64,000 nucleotides of DNA. Source: Girardinichthys multiradiatus (lineage: Eukaryota; Chordata; Actinopteri; Cyprinodontiformes; Goodeidae). A model generated the notes under the pieces. That model worked only from the letters and a program-made list of their open reading frames with translations, made no database searches and had not been told where the DNA came from. Position numbers and translations under genes: made by a program. This document shows, one piece after another, positions 1-10,404 of this stretch. Numbering within the stretch: position 1 is the stretch's first letter; each line of letters begins with the position of its first letter. The stretch lies in contig NC_061804.1 of the NCBI RefSeq assembly GCF_021462225.1, forward strand, positions 44,889,975-44,953,974, given 5' to 3'.

Positions 1-1688
1 CTAACAGAGATGATGGTACTCAGCACACTGCCAGAGTCTTAGGTAGAGCAGGGAAAGCCAAGGGGCAATACGAAAACTGGTACAATGTACAGCATCTTGA
101 CCCAGATGGCAGTGAGGGACAAAAACAAGCATTAGACATGTCACAGGTTGATAGCCTTCACACTGAATGTGAAAATACAGATGCTGATGTTGCCAAAGAC
201 ATCTCTTTTGATGCTGCTAAACAGCAAGAGATTGAAAACTGGAAAAATAACAATGTCCACGAGGAGGTCACAGACAAAGGTCAAAAATGTGTTTCAACTA
301 GATGCGTCTGTACGTTGAAAGAAATTTCAAAGGGTATCATTCCCAAAGCCCGCCTTGTGGCGAGAGGTTTTGAAGAAGTCAATATTTAAGAGTTGCAGAA
401 AGATTCTCCCACATGTGCATTGGAGTCACTCAGGCTGCTGATGGCTGTGATCTGTCAAAACAACTGGAAAGTTAATTCTATGGATATTAAGCCTGCCTTT
501 TTGCAGGGTATGGAACTCTCGAGAGACATTTACATTCGCCCCCCACCTGAAGCGGGCGTGGATAATGCGTAGTGGAAACTAAAGAAATGTGTGTATGGAC
601 TTGCAGATGCTTCCCTCTACTGATACAACAAGGTCAAAGAACTTGGTGGTAAAATGCCAAAAGTTGATCCTGCAGTGTTTTATTGGCAGAATGAGCAGTC
701 TAAAGTGACAGGAGTACTGGCATGCCATGTGGATGATTTTCTTTGGGCAGGTTCAAACCACTTTGTAACTAATGTTTTCCCTGTACTCAAGTCTGCTTTT
801 TATATGGGACGTGAAGAGCAGGAGAGTTTTTCTTACGTGGGGATGCACATTGCTACTTTGGACGATGTGGTGCAGGTGCATCAGCATAGTTACAATGACA
901 ACCTGCAAACAGTTCATTTACAGGCATCACGAGCTGTACAGCGAGATAACCCACTAAATGACACAGAGAGAGAACATTTAAGGTCCAAAATAGGACAGAT
1001 CTTATGGGTTGCAAAACAGACTAGATCAGATGTTATGTTTGACACATGTAGCCTGGCATCCAACATTAAGAATGCTACTGTTCAGTCCATACATGATGTG
1101 AACAAAGTGATTCACAAACACAAGCCGGAGACAGTCACTCTTAAGTTTCAACATTTGGGCCACAGTAATAACTTGGGTTTAGTTATCTTCAGTGATGCTT
1201 CACTGGGCAATCTTCCGACAGAGGTAGACAGGGAGGGGCTTTAATTGTCCTAATGGAAAAAAACAGGAAAATTCTCCCCTCTGTTTTGGCAATCTAAGAA
1301 AATCAGACGTGAGGTAAGAAGCACATTGGCTGGAGAAACCCTTGCCATGTCAGATGGTATTGACAATGCAATGTTCTTAGCTACGGTCTACTCTGAGCTC
1401 ACTACTGGTGCAGTAGATCTTAACTCTCTTCCCCTCACTTGTGTTACTGAAAACCATTCCTTGTTTGACGCACTAAAGTCGACAAAACAAGTCACAGAAA
1501 ATAGACTAAGATTAGAAATAATGAGTATTAAAGAACTCATGCAAGAAAACAAAATCAAAGAGGTGTGTTGGTCAGAAGCAAAGTCACAACTTGCTGATTG
1601 TTTGACTAAGAAAGGTGCTTCCCCCTTATGCTCCTTAAGGCACTGGATGAGGGTGTATGGACACTGTGATGTTATGTACACTGTTTAA
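1..1688 (+). pseudogene. Ty1/copia retrotransposon pol remnant (RT-RNase H)
   Basis: One reading frame runs the whole length with copia-type motifs in order: KARLVARGFEE near 345-375, the RT block MDIKPAFLQG near 480-510, the catalytic HVDDFLWAG near 728-754, and a copia RNase H end (TLAGETLAMSDG near 1323-1358, then QLADCLTKKG near 1588-1617). The enzyme would copy element RNA into DNA. Five in-frame stops (387, 570, 621, 1242, 1251) break it, yet there is no frameshift. The 5' part (gag, protease, integrase) lies left of the window. The original A/D of the RT block appears as P (KPAF). Dead copy; class assignment is confident, family is not. Confidence 0.9.
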
Positions 1689-2156
1689 CATTCATTTGGT
1701 GGTAGCTTTTAAAATGCTACTATGTTCTGATAAAAAAATTTTAAAAGAAAAATAAGTGTGTTAATCAGTGTTTAGTAGTTATTGTAAATTAATCGTGCAG
1801 TTGTAAGGCAACAACTCTAGCATGTTGGTAAAGAATTAAATGTAAAATATGATTTGAACTTGTCCTGCTTATGGATTCTCTGCAACTTAAGGAATAGTGG
1901 AAGGAATAATCAACTGTATAACTCTAAAGCTGCTTATCATTGATTATTTATCAGTTGAAACAAAAAATAGTTTATTATTTAATAGGATTTTAAACAGAGT
2001 AAAGGAGTAATGTCATCTGCTACACCGAAGATGTAGTGGAGTTTTCTTCACAACCCCATAAGTTATTTGGCCGATTTAAATAAATGGTCTGTCGCCTTTC
2101 TGAGCAACGGAAACAGAACATACACAATTCCCTGGGATTATTTTTACCCAGGGCTT
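1689..2156 (+). other. Non-coding stretch after copia pol, possible 3' LTR
   Basis: AT-rich DNA with no ORF. A purine-rich run (about 1730-1754) followed by TGTGTTAATC could be the polypurine tract and start of the copia 3' LTR, but no second LTR is available to set its ends. The minus strand here would be the 3' UTR of ska2 if the candidate last exon is real. Confidence 0.3.
1971..1976 (-). promoter_or_regulatory. Candidate ska2 poly(A) signal
   Basis: AATAAA on the minus strand, about 180 bases past the candidate ska2 stop codon at 2157. Its role depends on the uncertain terminal exon. Confidence 0.25.
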
Positions 2157-2236
2157 TCAATTCAGGTCTTTTGATGGAAATGATGCTATTGTATAAAGTA
2201 CAAACTCTTCCAGGGAAATCTCATGCTCAGTCACAT
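2157..2236 (-). CDS. ska2: Candidate last coding exon of ska2
   Basis: On the minus strand an acceptor-like TTTTTGGACAG is followed by a frame reading VTEHEISLEEF and ending at a TGA at 2157-2159. This resembles the human SKA2 tail, where a T-x-E-E...E-Q-F pattern follows the coiled coil, and gives a protein of about the human length (121 residues). The difficulty is phase: exon 3 ends in phase 0, while this acceptor leaves two bases before the first full codon. Either there is a small indel, another acceptor is used, or the true last exon lies left of the window. Confidence 0.35.
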
Positions 2237-2427
2237 CTGTCCAAAAATATTGAATTACTACAAAGTTAATAAAATGTAATTAAGAAAACACCACTGAAAT
2301 CTGGCACTGCTATACATCATTTTGCAGTAGTTTAGACTAACCATTCAGGTTGATTACATGCATATTTGGAAACATGATGCATCACATAGGAGGAATGGCA
2401 TACAGTGGTAATATGTTGTGCTGGTAC

Positions 2428-2604
2428 CTCCAAATCAGAAGCTTGCTGGCAATGTTTTACCAGCTCCCTGGTCCTGCTGATTCTGTTCCTGATGAACTCC
2501 ATGGACTCTTTCTGAGCATCTATAATCTTGCTGACCTGAGACCTCAGAACAGAGTGTTTGGCCTTGAGGGACTTCAGATTTTCCAGCATCACAGTCACAT
2601 TTTC
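2428..2604 (-). CDS. ska2: ska2 exon 3 (coiled-coil core of SKA complex subunit 2)
   Basis: This 59-codon exon starts after a good acceptor (branch-like GCTAATGA, then CTATGCTTTCAG) and ends at GAG|gtacca, both in phase 0. It encodes a helical segment with NVTVMLENLKSLKAKH, QKESMEFIRNRI and CQQASDLE. It matches the human pattern NPVTLL...KSRY...EQKESKSRI...QTDLE position by position. SKA2 helices bundle with SKA1 and SKA3 to make the SKA complex, which holds kinetochores on spindle microtubules. No stop or frameshift is visible. An antisense frame of 88 residues over the same place is a shadow. Confidence 0.92.
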
Positions 2605-3224
2605 CTGAAAGCATAGTGTCTATCATTAGCACAACTTTAGTTATTATGAAGTGTCTCTGCTACATTGTGCAGCATAATTGGCCTCTTTAAAGGCAGTCAC
2701 TGTTTTCCATCCTTCAGATTACAATTCATCTCACAAACGTTTTTGTAAGTTTCCCTTTTTGTAGAGCAAAGTTTGCTTTGTTCAATGTCATTTGAAAATT
2801 GTGAACTAGATGATTTATTTTTTATCCATTTCATATGCACCTTTTAGGAATATGAAATCTACATTTAATTAGGGCTTGACCACATTCCACAGGATCATTA
2901 GACAATTATTTCATGACATGAATATAACCATCCCTTCTTACAGTGCTACTGAGTTGATTCTTCCTCATAAGTCAACCAAGGTGTCTTAACTCAACTTTTC
3001 CTAGGGGAATGATCTTAAAATAATTTAGTTGTATTGCTGTCCAGTCATTTTAGTGTGATTTCAGGATCTGATTCAATGTTCACCCTTTTGAATGTTTATA
3101 AGAACGTTTCAAGGTATATCATGTTTAGAGTTCCCAACAATATGTTCTGTGTTTCTATGATGCTTAATGGCACTCCTTTGATTTAAAATACCTTATTCTT
3201 ACAACCATCAGGATTAACGTCATA
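2605..3224. other. Unassigned intron DNA
   Basis: AT-rich sequence of ska2 intron 2 between exon 3 and the Tc1 insertion. I see no ORF, repeat or element end. Confidence 0.6.
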
Positions 3225-4558
3225 TACAGGTCCTTCTCAAAATATTAGCATATTGTGATAAAGTTAATTATTTTCCATAATGTCATGATGAAAATTTAAC
3301 ATTCATATATTTTAGATTCATTGCACACTAACTGAAATATTTAAGGTCTTTTATTGTCTTAATACGGATGATTTTGGCATACAGTTCATGAAAACCCAAA
3401 ATTCCTATCTCACAAAATTAGCATATCATTAAAAGGGTCTCTAAACGAGCTATGAACCTAATCATCTGAATCAACGAGTAAGATTGTGGAGAAGGGCCGA
3501 TTCCAGACCTTGGGGGACCTGCGGAGGCAGTGGACTGAGTCTGGAGTAGAAACATCCAGAGCCACCGTGCACAGGCGTGTGCAGGAAATGGGCTACAGGT
3601 GCCGCATTCCCCAGGTCAAGCCACTTTTGAACCAGAAACAGCGGCAGAAGCACCTGACCTGGGCTACAGAGAAGCAGCACTGGACTGTTGCTCAGTGGTC
3701 CAAAGTACTTTTTTCGGATGAAAGCAAATTCTGCATGTCATTCGGAAATCAAGGTGCCAGAGTCTGGAGGAAGACTGGGGAGAAGGAAATGCCAAAATGC
3801 CAGAAGTCCAGTGTCAAGTACTCACAGTCAGTGATGGTCTGGGGTGCCGTGTCAGCTGCTGGTGTTGGTCCACTGTGTTTTATCAAGGGCAGGGTCAATG
3901 CTGCTAGCTATCAGGAGATTTTGGAGCACTTCATGCTTCCATGTGCTGAAAAGCTTTATGGAGATGAAGATTTCATTTTTCAGCACGACTTGGCACCTGC
4001 TCACAGTGCCAAAACCACTGGTAAATGGTTTACTGACCATGGTATCACTGTGCTCAATTGGCCTGCCAACTCTCCTGACCTGAACCCCATAGAGAATCTG
4101 TGGGATATTGTGAAGAGAACGTTGAGAGACTCAAGACCCAACACTCGGGATGAGCTAAAGGCCACTATCGAAGCATCCTGGGCCTCCATAAGACCTCAGC
4201 AGTGCCACAGGCTGATTGCCTCCATGCCACGCCGCATTGAAGCAGTCATTTCTGCCAAAGGATTCCCGACCAAGTATTGAGTGCATAACTGTACATGATT
4301 ATTAGAAGGTTGATGTTTTTTGTATTAAAAACATTTTCTTTTATTGGTCGGATAAAATATGCTAATTTTGTGAGATAGGAATTTTGGGTTTTCATGAGCT
4401 GTATGCCAAAATCATCCGTATTAAGACAATAAAAGACCTGAAATATTTCAGTTAGTGTGCAATGAATCTAAAATATAGGAATGTTAAATTTTCAACATGA
4501 CATTATGGAAAATAATTAACTTTATCACAATATGCTAATATTTTGAGAAGGACCTGTA
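3225..4558 (+). mobile_element. Tc1/mariner transposon, copy A, internally deleted
   Basis: A 1330-bp element (3227-4556) flanked by TA duplications (3225-3226 and 4557-4558). It begins CAGGTCCTTCTCAAAATATT and ends with the inverse. The terminal inverted repeats are about 200 bp each (3227-3426 and 4357-4556), long for the Tc1 group. Compared with copy B at 56133-57747 it lacks exactly 281 bp, with the junction at about 3480, removing the start codon and first DNA-binding helices of the transposase. It can be moved only by transposase made elsewhere. Confidence 0.95.
3486..4280 (+). pseudogene. Tc1 transposase, N-terminally truncated (copy A)
   Basis: An open frame of 264 codons covers the second helix-turn-helix part and the whole DDE catalytic domain. 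The catalytic residues are in FSDESKF, QHDLAPAHSAK and NPIENLWD, with 34 residues between the second D and the E (DD34E, as expected for Tc1). It ends at ...FPTKY and stop. No ATG opens the frame because the 281-bp deletion removed it. The catalytic part shows no stop, which suggests fairly recent insertion. Confidence 0.93.
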
Positions 4559-5214
4559 TGCTTAGATGTCTGATCAATGTTTTGTGTTGATGAAAACTGA
4601 TCGTTCATTTGATGGTAAATAAAAATTTTATTTTATTGTCATTAATAGTACAAGTTAAGGCTCTGATGACATACAGGCCTCCTTCTCTGCTAGTGCAACA
4701 ATGCCTCTTTGGCATGGACAAGACATAGGTTGGTCCCGGAATAGATGAAATGCAGCCCAGACATGAACAACATTTTTTAACAAACACTGCATGCAGATAG
4801 GATCTCAACATGGGATGTCAAACTCCAGTCCTTAAAGGCGTCGTCCTGCAACTTGAGGGCTATGCCCCTGATCCAACAAACCTAAATCAAATGGCTTAAC
4901 TTCGACAGTCCTGCTAGAGATTATTTCGTGAGGTATGCTAAAATAGAGACACGTCTGAAATTTGACACTACTTATCTAGACACAGAACAGCGGATAACAA
5001 TTTGAACAAGAATGAAGAAAGATCTTCTGAACACACAGACCAGAAGACATGATTTGAAGTAACATGCAACAGAATTGTTTACTGGGTGAGGAAGACACAG
5101 TTCTGATTACAACAAACTTTGATGCCTCTCTGCCAGGTTTTCAAGCAGACAGAGATTTAAAGTGGACTGGCGAACCCCCCCGATAAAGGTGGGGATAAAG
5201 GATGTATTTCTGTC
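4559..5214. other. Non-coding with repeat fragments
   Basis: About 4813-4925 (GTCAAACTCCAGTCC and following) resembles a dispersed non-coding fish repeat. About 5121-5165 reads ASLPGFQADRDLKWTG on the plus strand, like the endonuclease segment of the LINE at 13566-16757 (VSLSGFLTMRADRDLKRSG). Nothing else is recognisable. Confidence 0.4.
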
Positions 5215-6395
5215 TATTCATCTTACAACCTGGAATTATATAGGTCACTCAAATAATTAAGAGATATGCCAGCACTTTTACTGGAAACCTTGACAATACT
5301 TTGCAGGCAATTCCAAGTTTTGATGGAAAGTGACCTGTACCAATAAATAAAAGCAAAGGTAAAACAGATTCAATAAAACAAGAACAAAACATCTTCATAA
5401 AAACAGGGCTGACATTAAAAGTACAAAGCTTATGATAAAAGTGAATACGCTGGTGCACTCTCTTTACAACGCAATCTACCTGCAACTCAAAACCCAGTTT
5501 TTTATCAATGAGTACTCCCAGGTATTTACACTGTGGTACCACCTCCACTGTTTGGTCGGTGATCACTACTGGAGAAATCAATGTGACGATTTATCCAAAG
5601 TCTATGCACATTTCTTTCGTTTAATTTACATTAATATTAGACCAAGCCATGTTTAGAGATTTCTATGCTAAGAAGAGACACAATTACAGAATCATCAGCA
5701 AATTTAATAATGTTGTGTCCACTCTGATGGTTCTAGCAGTCATTAGTGTGTAAAAACAAATAAAAGAGGTAAGAAGGCACAGCCCTGGGGAGAATTAGTA
5801 GAAGAAAAGAGGGGCTCAGATAAAACACTATTCACTCTGATTAGTTGTCGCCCCTCGGTTAGCCAAGAAATAAAAACACTATCAATATTAAAAAAGGGTC
5901 TTTAATTTATGTGCTAAAATATGATGTTGGATGTAATTAAAAGCTAAAGAAAAGCCAAAAAACGAAGTCTGACCAGCGGTGTAGTTCCCTCAAGATGTTT
6001 AAAAACCAAGTGTAAAAATGTCCCTAGTGTATCATTGACACCTCTGTTTAGCTTATAAGCAAACTAGAGGGGGTACAGTTTGTCCTGCGCCATGTTCACC
6101 TTCATAACAAGAGATGCTAAGCCACTGGTCTGAAATCATTAAGTGACTTCGAAATGTTTAAGTATGGGACCAGTATAATTGTTGACTCTTCCCACAGACT
6201 AAGGACCTTCTGCCGTTTTAAGGACGTCTGGAAAACATAGCAAAAACAAATCTGCAAGTTGAAAAGCACAGTTTTGTAGAAGACAACCTCCAATACCATC
6301 AGGTCCCAAACCTTTCTTCTCTTCAATCCCACGAAAGAGCTTTAAGACTCTGTCTCTGTCAATGCTAATAGTTCTGTGCTGAATTGAGAACCGAA
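5215..6395 (-). mobile_element. CR1/Rex-like LINE, reverse transcriptase part (broken)
   Basis: On the minus strand, from high to low coordinates: GLGPDGIGGCLL and SKSLNDFRPVA (RT start, about 6310-6120), NSPQGCAFLPLLF (about 5800-5750), a FADDSVIV catalytic motif (about 5700-5670), and VVPQCKYLGVLIDKKLGF...CFIESVL (about 5530-5370). Several frameshifts separate these blocks, so no enzyme is made. The upstream part of the same element continues at 7196-7558; an L2 fragment lies between. Confidence 0.8.
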
Positions 6396-7195
6396 CCTCT
6401 AAAACCAGACACCTCGCTAAAACCATCAAGTGCTAAGAGCCTTTGTGTCATCCTTGACAGCACACTCTCCTTCACTTCTCACATCAACAGTGTCACTCGT
6501 TCTGGTTATTTTCACCTTTGCAACATCAATTGGCTCCGCCCCTCCCTCACACCTCAATCTACTGCCATATCCACAGTCTTGCAACATCACAGATCAACTA
6601 CTGTAACTACTTCCTTTCAGGTCTCCCCAATAAATCCCTTCACAAGCTGCAGATAGTCCAGAACCTAGCTGCACGGGTCATCACCCAACCCCCCTCCTAC
6701 AATCACATCTCTCCCGTCCTGAAGCAGCTTCACTGGCTCACGATCAAATTAGACTCGTATTACTTTCAAAAATATTCTTCTCACTTTCAAGGCCATCCAC
6801 AGTCTCACCCCTCCTTATCTGTCTGACCATCTACATGTCTCCATCCCTGCTCCCTCAGATCAGCCTCCTCCATTCTACTCTCTGTATCCTCAGCTTGCCT
6901 CACCACCATCGGGTGCAGCGCCTTCAGTCGCTCTGTCCCTTGACTCTGGAACTCTCTGCCCCCTTACTAACGAAACATCACCTCTCTCTCACTGTTCAAA
7001 ACATGGCTTGAAAAACCAATCTCTTTAGATTGGCCTACCTTTCTTAACTCTACTCACATGTATTTACTATTTTTGCACTTTGATTTGATTCAACTTTTTT
7101 AATGTTTGATTTTATTGACTGTTGGCCAATTTTTGTAAAATGTCCTTAAGTGTCTTGAAAGGGGCTTATAAATAAATATATTATTATTATTATTA
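6396..7195 (+). mobile_element. 5'-truncated L2-like LINE inserted in another LINE
   Basis: Plus-strand frames give the end of an [22 protein letters not shown] (about 6430-6490), [29 protein letters not shown] split over frames, then ISPVLKQLHWL (about 6705-6740). The 3' end has the L2-type sequence CTTGAAAGGGGCTTATAAATAAATA followed by an (ATT)n tail ending at about 7195. It splits the minus-strand LINE whose halves lie on either side, so it is the younger insertion. Confidence 0.75.
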
Positions 7196-7558
7196 AAACG
7201 ATTATAAAACAAATTTAGTTCATTAGGGAGCTCCAGGTCAGTTTGGCCATTTAAGGAGATTGCACAATTTTTGTTCTGCATTTCAATCATGTATTTAACG
7301 AACATTCCATGCGTGAGCTACCAGTTCCCAGCAAGACTTCCATTTTATCTTTATATGCCTGTTTGGCCAATTTAATTTCCTTCCTCGCCTTTCTGTTGAG
7401 TTCCCTATATTTATCTCTAGTTCTATCATTAAAACTGACATTCCTCTGTATAACGACTGATAGTGGAAAAATGTAAATAGGTCATCCTGTTTAGTATCTG
7501 TTTTACTTTGTGTGTCGACTGAAGCTATAATGACTGAAGCCCCGCCTCCAGCCATGAG
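7196..7558 (-). mobile_element. CR1/Rex-like LINE, region between endonuclease and RT
   Basis: The minus strand reads RRGRKLNWPNRHIKIKWKSCWE and ISLNGQTDLELPNELNLFYNRF, the linker seen in fish CR1/Rex-like ORF2 proteins just before the RT. The frame stops at the inserted L2 fragment and resumes at about 6395, so this and 5215-6395 are one split element. Confidence 0.7.
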
Positions 7559-8338
7559 TGTAGCGACTGTGCTGCTATTAAAGTTACTGTGTTACATTAA
7601 TTCACATTAAAAGTAATCTGCGTGAAATGATAAAAAATAAATAGAAGATAAAAACATAAATAAACTAAATATTGATAACATTTGTATTAATGTATATGCA
7701 AGAATGTCTTATTTATGTTTTTTATGTATAAAATGATCCACTAGGATATTTATCTGGACCACAACCCAACCAGAACTTATAAAATATGGCTCAGGGGTTC
7801 TGATGTGAGGGGGGGTGTGGGAGGAGAAGCAGAGAGGAGAAACGCTGCTGTCTGGATGGTGAAGCTCCAAAGTTTGCCTGAAGAAGTTACAATTTTGGGC
7901 TTTATGTAAAGGTTTTTGTCTCAGCCATGGCAATAACGAGGACAAGGACTTAAAAGCACAAAACTGCTGACTTTTGACCTTCGAAGTTAGTTTTAGGTTG
8001 GATATTGCATATCCGTGCTCCGCAGATTCAGTGGGCTCGTCCTCCTGTTTGGTCAGATGCAGGCAGTCTGATTACGGGAAGCTGCTCTCTGCCTGCTCAA
8101 TCCTCCTGCAGACGCTGGTTCTCTGAAGGACCGTCAATAACTGTCCAAACCAAACACGTTGTTTCATGGAGGTTTTGTTTTGCGCGTTTAGGGGGAAATG
8201 TTTGTGCCTCTGAACAGCTGACATTTTGTGTGATCAGCTGATTTAAGATGTTATTAAATACATCGCTCTGCCTGCATGTAATTCAGAACGCTGATTTGTC
8301 CTTTTTCTTTTCTGTCGGCCTTCAGGCATGGTTTATGA
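7559..8338. other. Unassigned intron DNA
   Basis: No convincing ORF. Short frames here have no recognisable motif. The right part may belong to the non-coding repeat that follows. Confidence 0.5.
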
Positions 8339-8545
8339 TCTGTTAATGGTAAAATGACGTGTATGACCTGCTCCGGCACAAGTCACATGTAGTCACGACT
8401 AAACCCCGGTCGTACCTGCTCAGGAGCAGGGACCAAATAAGCAGGTACCACTACATAAAAAACTGTAATGGAAACGCTCGCAAAGCGAGCCGGGTGGATT
8501 CGAGTAGGGCCAAATCGAGCCAGTGGAAAAGTGGCATTAGAGACG
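8339..8545. repeat. MITE-like non-coding repeat
   Basis: The stretch with GTACCTGCTCAGGAGCAGG, GGAAACGCTCGCAAAGCGAGC and AAATCGAGCCAGTGGAAAAG contains short palindromes (CTGCTCAGGAGCAG and GCTCGCAAAGCGAGC) and repeated CGAG words. This is typical of a dispersed non-autonomous DNA transposon of fish. Ends are not defined. Confidence 0.5.
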
Positions 8546-8639
8546 CCTGGAATGCAGGACCTTCCTCTGATATGATTGTTTACCCAAGAGAAGATACCTT
8601 TCTTCTCTCCGGGGCTTTACATCATGCTGACCTCTTTTA

Positions 8640-8883
8640 GATATCTGATGCTCAAGGTCTGTTTTATCTATGAATTGTGGACTACTTTCTCAGTCTGTGA
8701 AGGGTTATAAAAAGTCTGTGTTTTCCTGTCTTCAGCAGGACGGGTAGACTGAGACACTGATTTTGTTGTATCCTCTGGCTGTTCTCAATTCTTGCAAAAA
8801 TTAATAAAAGTGCCACTTTGATTCTCACTGTTCTCCTTGTTAAGTGAATTAATTAAGGTGCATTTTGCTTTTTCCATTAACAG
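8640..8883 (+). repeat. Putative LTR (promoter-R-U5 side)
   Basis: A TATA-like TTATAAAAAG (8706-8715), an AATAAAA poly(A) signal (about 8802) and an end in ...CATTAACA directly before a primer-binding site give the order expected of an LTR. Its 5' edge is uncertain, and no gag or pol follows. Confidence 0.5.
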
Positions 8884-8884
8884 C

Positions 8885-8902
8885 TGGTGTCAGACGTGGG
8901 GT
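8885..8902 (+). promoter_or_regulatory. tRNA-Leu-type primer-binding site
   Basis: TGGTGTCAGACGTGGGGT matches 16 of 18 bases of the complement of the 3' end of a vertebrate tRNA-Leu (mismatches at the 11th and 17th bases). It would prime minus-strand DNA synthesis of an LTR element. It sits two bases after the LTR end. Confidence 0.6.
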
Positions 8903-9254
8903 TTTACTTGACTGATCTTCTGAGGACACTGAGCGTCAGAAGATTCGGTACCGCCTGGAATCAGTTGTTGTAGCGTCTAACCCCTGTTAAGGAGTTTTAG
9001 AGAGCCAGAGGACTTCTGCCGTCGGAGTCCCTGGAAGTCAGCAGGAACCTGCACCTTTCTCCTGAGACAGTGACATAATTCTCTTTTAGCAAGCCTTAAA
9101 ACAATTGCTTTTAAAATTCTAAAATAGTTTTTTTTTATTTATTCTAAAATTCAACTTTTAAAAGGTAGTCAAAATTAGAATTAAAATTAGAATAAAACAA
9201 AATAAGTTAATCTGTGTAAAAGTAAAAAGTAAATCTAACTTTCCTTCTAAATAA
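8903..9254 (+). other. Retroelement leader and AT-rich DNA
   Basis: Untranslated leader-like DNA after the primer site (to about 9085), then a very AT-rich stretch without features. The element body is missing. Confidence 0.4.
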
Positions 9255-10404
9255 CTGATGAAGCTTTCTACTGCAACAGAAATAAGGCAAATTAGGATTT
9301 TTCACCTGGGAACCAAAAAGACCCCCCACAGGATCGCATGCGTAGAGAGGGGCGCTTCTAAGTTAAGCTTGGAGGGCAGGCAGGCATGCCACTTCTTAGA
9401 AAGACTACGAAAGAGATGTTTACAAAGCCCATTCCATGGGCAACACCTGACTGCTATGTCTGAGCTATGCCCAGTAAAGTTGTGTACAAATGTGGTCTAT
9501 GGAAGAGTGGCAGGAAGAAAACCATTGTTAAAAGTGTTGGACCATTTGTTTGATACCATACCTCCCAGTATCGTCTGCTACTATACCTCCCAGTATCATC
9601 TGCTAATCCAACTCCCAGCATGCATTGCAGTTAACAAGAAGTGGGCGTCGCAGCTCTGATGTCACAGTGGCCTATATAACAACACATGAGACGCTGCACC
9701 ATTGCTTTTTCTCCCACAGGAAACCAAGACGCTGTTTCCGCGCAACAGAGGCGCACATCATTCTGGAGAAGAAACTCACACGTGGGTTTCATTCATTCTA
9801 TTCTATTCACTGGCCAAACTTGTGAGAAGCTCAACGAGCTTAAGGCTTACTGGGATAAGACCAGTAAGTGTATCCTTCCGATTGAAGCTCAAGGAAAACA
9901 CACGGAGGTTTTCCAAGGAGACGAAATTTTCCTCTTTGTTTTTGCTCCAGTCGACTGCTCACGGTCCGTCATATTTTTCCCCTTGTGCCAAAGGAGGAGA
10001 AGCCGACCGTCCTTGAGTTTGTTACGGATGCGTAACAAATCTCCCCCACTCTCCCCTGCTTCAGAGAAGACGACATCAAGTAATCCCGTTCTTATTTTAT
10101 TTCTTTTAAAAATAGCTTGGGCAGGATAGAGTAGGATTTTAGGGCAATTTACAATCGCCACTTATTGTAGTCCAATGTGTTCTAAGTTGTATGTGCAATA
10201 AATGTCTTATTGAAGCTTTGACTGCTGTTGGACCCTGAAAGCCGCCGTGCTTTGAAGCTGTGTGTCTCACTCGTTTTGAACATCTGAGCGCAGACCCAGG
10301 TGAACTTAAAAGTTGCTTTTCCTCTTGTTCCAGCTAGTAGCAGCCAGCCACTAGCACAAGCAATTTCCTCATTTAAATAAATTAATAAAAGCTGCTGGAG
10401 GACA
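9255..10404 (+). repeat. LTR-like or other non-coding repeat with TATA box and poly(A) signal
   Basis: A TATATAA box (9673-9679) and AATAAA signals (10197-10202, 10384-10389) lie in one 1.1-kb stretch without long reading frames. The arrangement suggests a solo LTR of about 1 kb, but no matching terminal TG/CA, target duplication or second copy is visible, so this is an inference. Confidence 0.3.

Noticed and set aside
2350..2616. 88-codon plus-strand frame
   Set aside because: Antisense shadow of ska2 exon 3.
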